In this document: piece by piece, positions 1 through 7,558 of the stretch
How the letters are laid out: every line of letters starts with the position of its first letter
Position numbering within the stretch: the first letter of the stretch is position 1
Program-made: the position numbers and the translations under genes
Notes under the pieces: generated by a model
The model's database searches: none
What the model was told of the DNA's origin: nothing
The model's input: the letters and a program-made list of their open reading frames with translations, nothing else
DNA from: JAPORK01 sp026710285
Lineage (GTDB): Bacteria > Pseudomonadota > Gammaproteobacteria > Pseudomonadales > Endozoicomonadaceae
Reading direction: 5' to 3'
Assembly: GCA_965201045.1 (NCBI GenBank)
Contig: OZ241746.1
Location: 2,914,001 to 2,978,000, forward strand
DNA length: 64,000 nt

Positions 1-440
1 TAACGATATTGAAGACAAGATAACATGGAATAGAGTTAATGATAATGATGAAGATACGTTTATAGAAGAGGGTTCAGGTCCAACAACAAGTTTGTTCGGA
101 ATATCTAACGATATTGAAGACAAGATAACATGGAATGAATCTAATAATAATAATGATGAAGATATGTGTACAGAAGAGGATTCAGGTGCAAAAACAAGAT
201 TGTTCGGAATATCTAACGATAATGAATCAATTGAAGATTCAGGTGAGATAACATGGAATGAATCTAATAATAATAATGATGAAGATATGTGTACAGAAGA
301 GGATTCAGGTGCAAAAACAAGATTGTTCGGAATATCTAACGATAATGAATCAATTGAAGATTCAGGTGAGATAACATGGAATGAATCTAATAATAATGAT
401 GAAGATATGTGTACAGAAGAGGATTCAGGTCCAACAACAT
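1..440 (+). repeat. In-frame coding tandem repeats, units of 108 and 123 bp
   Basis: About four copies of a unit with ttgttcggaatatctaacga, aagataacatggaat or gagataacatggaat, and gaagatatgtgtacagaaga. Two units (200-322 and 323 onward) are almost identical; the copy at 92-199 is 15 bp shorter, and the copy running in from the window edge is more diverged. All length differences are multiples of three, so the frame is kept. This pattern suggests recent slippage or unequal crossing over. Confidence 0.9.
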
Positions 441-1039
441 TTATGGAAATGCCTGAAAATAATATACCCGTTGAGCCAGAGAAAAGTTTAGGTTCAGCAG
501 CATTATCTTTGCCGAAAAAGAAATTCCCTAAAACTCCAGAGAAAACAGTAATTTCTTTTGATGGGGTTAATATAGCTAATTTGAACGCAAATGAAGTATA
601 TGAGTTAACTCAAAAATGTCCTGTTATACCGAATGATATGGAAATAATAATGGCTAAATATCTGGCAAAAGATATGTACAATAGGTGTAAAAAAAAGATG
701 ATGAGTAGCATTGGTCAAAACTTTAAGTTTAAATCAATTCAGAAAAGATTTAATAAATTTATGAAACCTCTTATCGAAAGGGAGAAGTTAGATAATATGC
801 TAGAACTTCTTCCAGAAGAGTATCCTGAATGGAAAATATATATAAATAAAGAAATGATAATTGATCAGATGAATCGTTTGTACAGTGCAGAAAAACAATT
901 GCTTGAAAGTAAAAATGAGAAGTATGGAATATACGCAAAATTGAAAGTACTGCAGGCAAGTTTACAAAGAGACAAGAAAGCAAAAAAAACGTCATCAGAG
1001 CATGTAGAACAGGGTTTACGCACCAGTCACGATAAATGA
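1..1039 (+). CDS. Acidic tandem-repeat protein, 3' part (5' end outside window)
   Basis: The reading frame is open from base 2, so the gene starts upstream; the first in-frame start-like codon, TTG at 92, lies inside a repeat and is unlikely to be the true start. The N-terminal part is made of 36-41-residue repeats (108 or 123 bp) containing LFGISND, ITWNES and an acidic stretch DEDMCTEEDSG; LFGISND recurs at bases 92, 200 and 323. After about base 440 the protein becomes a lysine- and glutamate-rich, probably helical domain of about 200 residues (PEKTVISFDGVNIANL, then KKKFPK- and KKAKK-type clusters) ending at TGA. No signal peptide or membrane segment is visible in this part. I recognise no family. 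Acidic repeat regions followed by a basic helical tail occur in secreted effectors of intracellular bacteria, but that role is only inference. Confidence 0.75.
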   Translation, partial: NDIEDKITWNRVNDNDEDTFIEEGSGPTTSLFGISNDIEDKITWNESNNNNDEDMCTEEDSGAKTRLFGISNDNESIEDSGEITWNESNNNNDEDMCTEEDSGAKTRLFGISNDNESIEDSGEITWNESNNNDEDMCTEEDSGPTTFMEMPENNIPVEPEKSLGSAALSLPKKKFPKTPEKTVISFDGVNIANLNANEVYELTQKCPVIPNDMEIIMAKYLAKDMYNRCKKKMMSSIGQNFKFKSIQKRFNKFMKPLIEREKLDNMLELLPEEYPEWKIYINKEMIIDQMNRLYSAEKQLLESKNEKYGIYAKLKVLQASLQRDKKAKKTSSEHVEQGLRTSHDK

Positions 1040-1196
1040 TTTAAGCAGCCTTGACAGATAGCTATTACTCTAGCCAGCCTTCTTTCTTTATGATTTGTTC
1101 TATGGTAGTTATGACTTAAAACATTACATAACATGATTGTTGCAAGATACCGGATACTTAGACAGGTCTTCCAGGCATAAAATTACAGCGGCATTT

Positions 1197-1346
1197 ATGA
1201 AAGCCTGGGAAGTTAACTTTGATGCTCTGGTAGAACCTGTTTATAATTTTGCCGGACTGAGTTTTGGAAATCTGACCTCTTTAAAACACGCAAAGTAAAA
1301 ATCAAATCCAAAGCATGCTGCTAAGCAGGGACTTGTCAATGTAAAG
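1197..1346 (+). pseudogene. astB: Remnant of N-succinylarginine dihydrolase (astB), N-terminal 50 codons
   Basis: Translation from ATG 1197 gives MKAWEVNFDALVEPVYNFAG, then LSFGN, which matches the start of AstB (E. coli begins [20 protein letters not shown]). After an in-frame TAA at 1296-1298 the similarity continues as SNPKHAAKQGL, the equivalent of the E. coli SNPRLAAKQGL. The similarity stops close to the point where the adjacent transposase remnant begins. AstB is the second enzyme of the arginine succinyltransferase pathway for arginine catabolism. Only about a tenth of the gene remains, so the pathway gene is dead here; a functional copy elsewhere cannot be excluded. Confidence 0.75.
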
Positions 1347-1363
1347 ATCACTCATAGAATAGC

Positions 1364-1903
1364 CTACATTCCCACGATCTCCATTTGGATTCCATAAATT
1401 AAACAGGCTGTTTTTCCAAGAAGCCTGATAATTTTTATCCTGATATCATTCAGGTTCGTTATCATTGCACGGAAACTTTTTTCTACAGGGTTATATAGCT
1501 TGACAATCACAATACCTTCCATCAACTGGAAAACCCAGCGCATTGTCAGATTTTCAACAGGTTTTTACAGTTGGTTTGGAAGGGTTTCATTTGCTAAGTT
1601 AAGTGACTTTCTGAGTTTGTGCCGAGCGTAGTTATATACTAGAAGACATAGTGTCATCACCATCATGAGAGCTTCAATTCGCTGACGCTTCTTAACAAAA
1701 AAAGAGTCCACCATGAACCAGGGCTCTTTTAAAAACCGAAAGCACCGTTCCACACCCTGTTGCTCTTTATAAGCTGCAAATAATGCTTCATCAGAAAGTG
1801 TATTTTTATCTAGATTATTGGTCGCAATAATAAAACGACCCTTACGATGTAGGTCTTGTTCAATTACCTTTTGATTAGGAATGCGCACAAAATAATTTAG
1901 ACT
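1364..1903 (-). pseudogene. IS1634-type DDE transposase, C-terminal remnant
   Basis: The minus-strand frame reads GRFIIATN, LSDEALFAAYKEQQGVERCF, RFLKEPWFM and IEALMMVMTLCLLVYNYA. This is the region around the catalytic Glu and the following helix in IS1634-family (IS4-superfamily) transposases. A stop at 1565-1567 interrupts it, but the same frame then continues as TMRWVFQLMEGIVIV and KIIRLLG to a natural-looking end at 1364-1366, which is also the usual C-terminus of the family. The N-terminal two thirds are missing; upstream on this strand the frame runs into unrelated sequence by about 1903. It is inactive and abuts the astB remnant. Confidence 0.8.
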
Positions 1904-1913
1904 AATTCAGGAA

Positions 1914-2003
1914 ATTGATGCTAAAAATGATGAGAATTTTTTGTTGTTTTCTGGAAATAAGGAGTTTGTTCAATATCTTTTACAACACTCAGATATTGAC
2001 TGA
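1914..2003 (+). pseudogene. Orphan 3' end of an ankyrin-repeat gene
   Basis: The last 30 codons (starting IDAKNDENFLLF and ending QYLLQHSDID then TGA) closely match the C-terminus of the ankyrin gene at 3461-5308, which has IDAKNDEIFLFF and the identical QYLLQHSDID end. The rest of this copy is absent, replaced by the transposase remnant on its left. It shows that the ankyrin gene once had a tandem paralogue in this locus. Confidence 0.8.
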
Positions 2004-2250
2004 CAGCTTAATTAATATTATAAAAAAATCGTATAAGGAAGTGATCAGTTATACGAGTCTTTCACCTCCCTTTCTCTGAAGATTCTGTTTATGTCAGCCA
2101 TAGTAACATTTCTGTTTATTATTTAGGAAACAATTACAGTATGTCAGGTATCAAACAGCCATTATAGATGAAAAGGTCTGTACAGATATTGAAAATGAGA
2201 TTACTAAAAATAAAATATTTTACAACTATAAACTAAGAAGGAAGATAGTT

Positions 2251-3081
2251 ATGTTAGCAGCATCAAAAGCAACAACAGGAGGACAGGCATCAAAAGCACA
2301 ACCTTTACCTTTAATCAGGTATAATGAAGCTGGAGAAAAAATTAAATCTCAAACTATTGTATCATGGAATACTGTCGATTGTACAGTATTTGGGCAGCAA
2401 AGAAGGTGCAAAGCAGTTAAAACTTTTGATCCCAACGGTAGTAACACACACGCTTACTTGCAGAAATTTAATCGCTACTATGAGGAATACAAAATCATCT
2501 CTGAACCTACGAAAGTGAGTAACAGAAAAATAAAAAGAGCTGATTACAACGATGATAGCAGTTACAGTGAAGAAGAAATGCCGCCAATGAAGAAAAGAAA
2601 AATGAGTTGGGTCATAAAAGATGAAGCTGAACAATACAGTACTACACTTTCTGCAGGAAGTTCAAAAAAGCATAAGGAATCTTCCGGATTATCTCGTCGT
2701 TTTAATTATGCGCTGGGTAAAAATGCTTATTGTAATATGCCGGAAATAAATGTTGGAAAATTAATCTATGAAAGTGTGCGTGATATGTACATATATGACA
2801 TCTCACGTTTACATGATAAAGATAACCCAAGATGCCCTTATCTGCACTGTGACAAAACAGGAGAACCAGGTAGGAGTGTTCATAGTTTAGCCGGACATAT
2901 GAAAAAACACCAAAACATTGATCACAATAAGAGAATAAAAATAGCTTATTTATCTTCTAAAGATTCAAAGCAAGGTTTTATTCCCTGGAAAACGTTGGTT
3001 GAACTCGAAGAAGCATACTTTAAACAACTTAGTCAACCGACAGATATCAGGTCACCAGAACCAGATAGCAGTAAAAAGTGA
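2251..3081 (+). CDS. C2H2-zinc-finger-like protein with nuclear-localisation-like basic clusters
   Basis: A 276-residue soluble protein with no signal peptide. The ATG at 2251 follows a good ribosome-binding site (AAGGAAG, 7-9 bases upstream). Residues 195-220 have the spacing C-x4-C-x15-H-x3-H (CPYLHC ... LAGHMKKH), close to a classical eukaryotic C2H2 finger with a slightly long loop. Two basic clusters, NRKIKR (91-96) and PPMKKRKMSW (111-120), flank a Ser/Glu-rich acidic stretch; the second resembles an SV40-type monopartite nuclear signal, and together they could act as a bipartite one. The rest is hydrophilic and unrecognised. This composition is unusual for a bacterial protein and suggests an effector acting in a host nucleus (inference). 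A bacterial zinc-binding regulator of the Ros/MucR type is less likely because their finger spacing and context differ. Confidence 0.7.
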   Translation: MLAASKATTGGQASKAQPLPLIRYNEAGEKIKSQTIVSWNTVDCTVFGQQRRCKAVKTFDPNGSNTHAYLQKFNRYYEEYKIISEPTKVSNRKIKRADYNDDSSYSEEEMPPMKKRKMSWVIKDEAEQYSTTLSAGSSKKHKESSGLSRRFNYALGKNAYCNMPEINVGKLIYESVRDMYIYDISRLHDKDNPRCPYLHCDKTGEPGRSVHSLAGHMKKHQNIDHNKRIKIAYLSSKDSKQGFIPWKTLVELEEAYFKQLSQPTDIRSPEPDSSKK

Positions 3082-3460
3082 AGCAAATCACCCTGTAATA
3101 AATTTTATATAACTCTCTCAAAACCTGTTCATAATCTTTTTTCAGGTTACAAAAGATTATGAACGCTCTCTTAATGAAGTAGATAAAAGTCCGGTTTTCA
3201 CAGAGAATATCTGCTGTAAAGACAAAACATAAAATATTTTTTAATAAGTATTCAGGTTAAATTACATTATCTATTTTGTATTTTCAGAAAACACGACTAT
3301 ATTAACAAAAAGATAAATCACGGTACATATTTAAGTTGTTGATTTTAATGATTTTAATTAAAAGTGTCAGGCGCTGAATGCTTTGAACTCAGTTAATTGC
3401 CATCTGGCTATGCAGGTTTGCAAAAGGATTAGAAGTATTTAGTAAATTGAAGTAGTATTT
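3082..3460. other. AT-rich intergenic region with a hairpin
   Basis: There is no plausible gene here. It holds the 14-bp perfect inverted repeat listed separately, then AT-rich DNA leading to the ankyrin gene. No clear Shine-Dalgarno site lies before ATG 3461, and I cannot place a convincing promoter. Confidence 0.5.
3127..3164. terminator. Perfect 14-bp inverted repeat after the zinc-finger gene
   Basis: The arms GTTCATAATCTTTT and AAAAGATTATGAAC pair perfectly around a 10-base loop. The hairpin begins 46 bases after the stop codon at 3081. No T-run follows on the plus strand, so it may stabilise the mRNA end or act as an inefficient terminator rather than a canonical one. Confidence 0.4.
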
Positions 3461-5308
3461 ATGTTGTTTAAATGTTTTGTTCTATTAAAAAAATGGTTTA
3501 TTCACTATTTGCTTATCGGGTTTAGCAATGTACTATTCTGTGCTGCTAATAAAAATAAATTAAGCTTATTTTTGTCATTTTTGCTGCTGATTTTCAATAT
3601 ATCTGTATTTGCAAATGATTTATTTTCAGCTGTTAAAAACCGCGATGCTGTAGCTATTAGTAAGTTAATTAAAGCAGGACACACTGTCAACTGTAAAAAT
3701 GTATATGGTAAAACCCCTCTTCATGAAGCTATCGAGGATAATTTTACAGAAGGTGCCATACTGTTAATTGTTTCTGACTTCAATACCAGAATCAGAGATA
3801 GATATGATCGAACAGTTTTTCATGCAGCAGCACTTAAGGGTAATCTCGAAGTCTTAACTCATTTAATACCTTTTATTCATAATCTCAATATTGAGGATTC
3901 ACACGGCAATACAGCTCTTCACATTGCAGTCAGCAAAGGTTACACGTCAATTGTCAATCTGTTGTTAAAGTATAATAAATATGCTGATAACTCCTTTAAA
4001 GCCGCAACGAATATAAATTGTAACCGGTCTATTATATTGGCAAAGAATAAAAATATTAATATTAATCTGACAAACTACAATGGTAATACACCTTTGCATC
4101 TGGCTGCCAGAGATGGACGTTATGAGTGTCTTTCGCAGTTACTGGGGGCACAAGGGATCGATACAGCTGTCATTAATAAAGGTGGTTTTAGTGTCCTTAG
4201 CTATGCTTTAAAAAACAAATGGATAAATTGTATTAAACTGCTATTAGCGTTTTGTTCCGGGCAACCCGACATTTTAAATCAAACACAAGATCAGTCTGGT
4301 AGTACGTTGCTCCACCAGGCTATTTTTACAGAAGAACCGGAAATTCTTCATTTATTAATAGATAATGCTCCAAGTATCTCTGTTAATATTCAAAATAATA
4401 AGGGTCGTACTGCGCTTTGGTATGCTGCCATTAATGGAAATGAAGCAGTTATTGATGCATTATTAAAGGTTACGTATATCGATGTCAATATAGGAGATCA
4501 TGAATTTATCAGTCCGCTGATGGTCGCAGTAATGAATGGACGTTATAATTGTGTAAAAAAACTATTAGAGGCTGGAGCAAATCCTAATATTAGCAATATT
4601 CACGGCAGTCAGGCTCTTCATTTTGCTGCATCGAGAGGGTGTTTTAAATGCATTCAGTATCTGTTACCCTACATAGATGATGACAAAATTAATAGTAGAA
4701 ACCAGGGCGGTCACAATGCACTTCACATAAGTTGTTTTAATGGTTTTGAAAAATGTGTCAATGCATTATTACAGCATGATCACATCGATGTGCATACGTT
4801 AGATGGTAGTCGTCGTACTGCAATTCATTCTGCTGCTAATGAAAATAAATGGGGATGTATTCAGATATTAGCAGATGAGGGTGTTGATGCCAGTGTCATG
4901 AGTCTCACCGGCTTTACCGCTCTTCATGTTGCAGCCAAAACAAATAGCAAAGACTGTATTGCTGAATTATTGCCAATAATGAGCGCTGATAGTATTAATG
5001 CTATAAATGGGAATGGTAATACTGCTCTGCATGAAGCTGTAAAAAATACAAGAATGAATATGCAATGTATTGTGGGTTTGCTAAAATCTGTCCATATTGA
5101 TGTTAATGCTAAAGATTTAAAGGACAATACTGCACTGGAAATAGTCGAAAAAAGAGACAAAGGAAAAAATATCATTAAAAGATTAATAAGTGGTCGTGCT
5201 AATATTGATGCTAAAAATGATGAAATATTTTTGTTTTTTACCAATGATCCTTTAAGTGAAAATTATAACTTTATTCAATATCTTTTGCAACACTCAGATA
5301 TTGACTGA
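3461..5308 (+). CDS. Exported ankyrin-repeat protein (about 14 repeats)
   Basis: A 615-residue protein. It starts with a basic and hydrophobic leader; residues about 33-51 (LSLFLSFLLLIFNISVFA, followed by ND) look like a signal-peptide core with an Ala-type cleavage site, preceded by an unusually long N-region. The rest, from about residue 55 to 580, is a continuous array of roughly 33-residue ankyrin repeats with motifs such as GKTPLHEA, GNTALHIAVSKGY, GNTPLHLAARDGR and FTALHVAAKTN. Ankyrin arrays are protein-binding scaffolds, and in host-associated bacteria they are commonly effectors. No catalytic domain is visible. The extreme C-terminus (QYLLQHSDID) is duplicated in the remnant at 1914-2003. 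The ATG at 3461 has only a weak ribosome-binding site. Confidence 0.88.
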   Translation: MLFKCFVLLKKWFIHYLLIGFSNVLFCAANKNKLSLFLSFLLLIFNISVFANDLFSAVKNRDAVAISKLIKAGHTVNCKNVYGKTPLHEAIEDNFTEGAILLIVSDFNTRIRDRYDRTVFHAAALKGNLEVLTHLIPFIHNLNIEDSHGNTALHIAVSKGYTSIVNLLLKYNKYADNSFKAATNINCNRSIILAKNKNININLTNYNGNTPLHLAARDGRYECLSQLLGAQGIDTAVINKGGFSVLSYALKNKWINCIKLLLAFCSGQPDILNQTQDQSGSTLLHQAIFTEEPEILHLLIDNAPSISVNIQNNKGRTALWYAAINGNEAVIDALLKVTYIDVNIGDHEFISPLMVAVMNGRYNCVKKLLEAGANPNISNIHGSQALHFAASRGCFKCIQYLLPYIDDDKINSRNQGGHNALHISCFNGFEKCVNALLQHDHIDVHTLDGSRRTAIHSAANENKWGCIQILADEGVDASVMSLTGFTALHVAAKTNSKDCIAELLPIMSADSINAINGNGNTALHEAVKNTRMNMQCIVGLLKSVHIDVNAKDLKDNTALEIVEKRDKGKNIIKRLISGRANIDAKNDEIFLFFTNDPLSENYNFIQYLLQHSDID

Positions 5309-5332
5309 TGATTTAACAATTTAAGCGAAATT

Positions 5333-5363
5333 CCCCCCGCATAACAGCTTTGCTGTTTGGGGG
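5333..5363. repeat. Hairpin at the end of the IS200/IS605 remnant
   Basis: CCCCC, then AACAGC TTT GCTGTT, then GGGGG forms a strong imperfect stem 25 bases after the ankyrin stop codon. It lies just beyond the tnpA stop, where IS200/IS605 elements carry the hairpin recognised by TnpA. It could also stop transcription from the ankyrin gene. Confidence 0.5.
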
Positions 5364-5380
5364 TGGGATGGATAGCGTTG

Positions 5381-5458
5381 TTAGTTTTCTGGTCTTTTCT
5401 GTTTTTGTATGTACTCTTTTAGTATTTCAAGCGGGGCTCCGCCCGCAGTGATGTGGTA
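5381..5458 (-). pseudogene. tnpA: IS200/IS605-type tnpA, C-terminal fragment
   Basis: The minus-strand frame reads YHITAGGAPLEILKEYI, then QKQKRPEN and stop. This matches the C-terminal alpha-D/E region of IS200/IS605 Y1 transposases, which end in similar GGAPLE-x-LK-x-YI sequence. Only 25 codons remain. The fragment is cut at about 5458, exactly where the IS3-type element begins, so the IS3 element seems to have landed in this one. Confidence 0.65.
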
Positions 5459-5516
5459 CCCTAAAACCTACCAACCCAGTTAAGGTATATAATATATCCA
5501 AAACTGGAGAGATAAA

Positions 5517-5819
5517 ATGACAATAGGTATACGTAAAAAATATTCAAAAGAATTCAAATTAGATGCTGTTTCTCTTGTTATTGATCAGGGGTATTCACGT
5601 AAAGAAGCTGCCCGAAGTTTGTGAATTCGTGCTCCAATGCTTGGTCGTTGGGTACGTGAGTATCAGGCAGATAGTGATGGTCAGGCTTTTCGTTGTAATG
5701 GTAAACTTGCTCAGGAGCAGACCGAAATAAGGCAATTAAAAGCAGAAAATAAACGCCTTAAAATGGAGAAAGAAATACTAAAAAAGGCAGCGGTCTTCTT
5801 CGCCAAAGGAACGCAGTAA
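5517..5819 (+). pseudogene. IS3-family orfA (HTH and leucine zipper), interrupted by a stop
   Basis: From ATG 5517 the frame gives a helix-turn-helix start (KKYSKEFKLDAVSLV, YSRKEAARSL). A TGA at 5622-5624 breaks it; it then resumes as LGRWVREYQ and a coiled-coil QLKAENKRLKMEKEILKKAA typical of IS3 OrfA. A slippery A6G heptamer at 5780-5786 sits where IS3 elements use -1 frameshifting to join orfA to orfB. The stop makes the gene inactive. Confidence 0.85.
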
Positions 5820-6792
5820 AATATGAATTTATTTCTCAGCATAAGCAAAAATGACCTGTGGATCTCATGTGCAAAATTATGGGTGTGCATCGTAATGGCT
5901 ATTACCAATATGCAAGGAAACAACAGCAAATCGATTCGCGTTGTCATTCGGAGCTATTGGATACTATACGGGAAATTGCTAAAAATAGCCGTTATTGTTA
6001 TGGTAGCAGACGGGTGAAGAAGACATTGAATTTAAAAGGGTATGTGATCAGTAGAAAGTGTACTGTGAAGCTAATGAAAGAAGCAGATGTTCAGGTAAGA
6101 TATCGGAAAAAATATAAAACTACGACAAATAGTAATCATGACAGAGCAGTGTTTGAGAATGTACTGGACAGACAATTTTCTATCAGCGCATCAGATCAGG
6201 CTTATGTTTCTGATATTGCTCAGTCGCCCCTGAAAAACATCTAAACAGTTGTTTTAAAGGCTATTTAATAGTATTTTAATAAAAATTTCGACCAGTTTTT
6301 ATATGATCAAGCAATTTTTCTGGTCGAAATTTGTTCAAAACAGAGCTTTTAATACATCCTGATAATTGGTTATAATGAGAATGAAAAATGATTGAAAGAA
6401 ATTCAATATACACAACAAAGGTATAATTTATTTTTCATTATATAGCTGATTACCATAAAATAACGAAACAAAATAAAACTTTTTTGTCGTTTTTTTTGTT
6501 ATTTGTATGACGTATAACTTGGAATTAAAATTTTGTTGAATTTAATCTGAAATAAATTATGCGTTAAAATTATATTTTTCAGGGGCGACTACTTACATTC
6601 CAACACAGGAAGGGTGGCTTTATCTTGCAGTAATGATTGATTTGTTTTCCAGAAAAGTTGTTGGCTGGAGTATGGGTTCTCGCATAAAAGCAGCATTAGT
6701 TTGTGATGCTCTAAAAATGGCTCTCTGGCAACGAAAACCAAAAGCCGGGCTAATTGTGCATTCTGACCGAGGAAGCCAATATACCAGTGATA
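5819..6792 (+). pseudogene. IS3-family orfB transposase, broken by a stop, an insertion and 3' loss
   Basis: The frame reads KYEFISQHKQK, a TGA at 5852-5854 where a Trp is expected, then PVDLMCKIMGVHRNGYY and GSRRVKKTLN, up to SDQAYVSDI. A 369-bp insertion (6222-6590) follows, after which the DDE core resumes as TYIPTQEGWLYLAVMIDLFS with the HSDRGSQYTS motif. The protein should continue for about 60 residues with the catalytic Glu, but homology ends at about 6790, next to a perfect palindrome. Two of the three catalytic acidic residues remain and the gene is dead. Confidence 0.85.
6222..6590. mobile_element. MITE-like insertion with 16-bp perfect terminal inverted repeats
   Basis: It begins AGTCGCCCCTGAAAAA and ends with the exact reverse complement TTTTTCAGGGGCGACT, and it splits the orfB frame between the codons for SDI and TYIP. 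It is 369 bp long with no meaningful open frame. It also carries an internal 13-bp perfect inverted repeat (AAATTTCGACCAG at 6283-6295 and its complement at 6320-6332). I could not identify an obvious target-site duplication. It is probably non-autonomous; the parent transposase family is unknown. Confidence 0.75.
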
Positions 6793-6828
6793 GTAACTTC
6801 TCAATAACCCGGGTTATTGAGAAGTTAC
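6793..6828. repeat. 36-bp perfect palindrome
   Basis: GTAACTTCTCAATAACCC is followed immediately by its exact reverse complement, with no spacer and an SmaI-like CCCGGG centre. It sits exactly at the point where IS3 orfB homology ends. Confidence 0.9.
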
Positions 6829-6875
6829 CGAATATTGTTATTTGGAATATTTTAAAAACCTAAGGTCCAACCGGT

Positions 6876-7091
6876 TTAGAAGCGTGCGTGCGGTATAAAC
6901 AACATACACAAAGCGGTAAGCAACACATATACTATTATCATGCCGCGTATAAATTCCACACCCATAGTCGCAATAACTACAAGAGATACATTTTTGTATT
7001 TCTTGTAGATTTGCGATAGACGGGGGATGAATCCTGCTATAACACATTCTAATAATATATATATAAAAAAACAGCTCAACCAACCTGCCAT
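6876..7091 (-). CDS. Small two-helix membrane protein, unknown function
   Basis: A 71-residue frame starting MAGWLSCFFIYILLECVIAG. Two hydrophobic helices (about 4-22 and 47-66) flank a short basic loop (SQIYKKYKN). A GGAG-like ribosome-binding site precedes the ATG by about 11 bases. Composition and start context look gene-like, but it is short, lies next to IS debris and belongs to no family I recognise. It could equally be a fragment of a larger membrane protein. Confidence 0.4.
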   Translation of the reverse strand: MAGWLSCFFIYILLECVIAGFIPRLSQIYKKYKNVSLVVIATMGVEFIRGMIIVYVLLTALCMLFIPHARF

Positions 7092-7558
7092 AAATCAGAA
7101 CTCCATTAAAATATTGTTATTCAGGGTAATTATTTTTGTTTCAGCAGTATTCCACCAGAAATGTAGTATGTGTGTTTGCCTGGTTTGGCGGCAGAGCAGC
7201 TTTTTTCAGTTAGCATATATAAACCCTAATAGTGTACTTTTAAAAATTATTTAGTAACTCCCGTGATTGAAACATTCTGCGACATTCTGCAACATTCTGA
7301 AACATTCTGCAACAATTAGTTTTATTAATTTTTGAAAAATAACGGAAAATGAAACACCCGGAAACATACTGAAACAATTAGTTCATTCCCTGCCGGAATG
7401 ATAAAGTTATTTCAGCATCAGCAGTTTAAAAGCAAGGATTTTTATTATTCAACCAAAAACTCCGAACCAGAATTTGTGTATAAAAGACAGCCTTTAGGGA
7501 GGGGAGGAGGAAGTCAACTCATAATGTTGGTACTATAAATAAGTTGTTTATTTTCTGT
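7092..7558. other. Intergenic region downstream of the RHS cluster, with decamer repeats
   Basis: It separates the small membrane protein from the 3' end of the first RHS gene. Besides the 10-bp repeats listed separately there is a related GAAACA-rich stretch at about 7345-7380 and a purine-rich run (GGGAGGGGAGGAGGAAG) near 7497-7514. No gene is supported. Confidence 0.5.
7272..7311. repeat. Four direct 10-bp repeats, consensus ACATTCTGCA
   Basis: ACATTCTGCG, ACATTCTGCA, ACATTCTGAA and ACATTCTGCA follow each other without gaps. One helical turn per unit would place four identical faces on one side of the DNA, as in protein-binding iterons. No replication gene is nearby, so a function is not supported. 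Confidence 0.7.

Noticed and set aside
5333..5363. Strong GC hairpin as a simple rho-independent terminator of the ankyrin gene
   Set aside because: There is no T-run, and the adjacent tnpA tail shows that it is more likely the end structure of an IS200/IS605 element, although it may also stop transcription.
5823..6017. 64-codon open frame overlapping the IS3 orfB
   Set aside because: The overlapping frame encodes recognisable OrfB sequence (DLMCKIMGVHRNGYY), so this one is a shadow.
7027..7254. 75-codon plus-strand frame over the small membrane protein and repeat region
   Set aside because: No ribosome-binding site, low-complexity composition, and it overlaps a more gene-like minus-strand frame.
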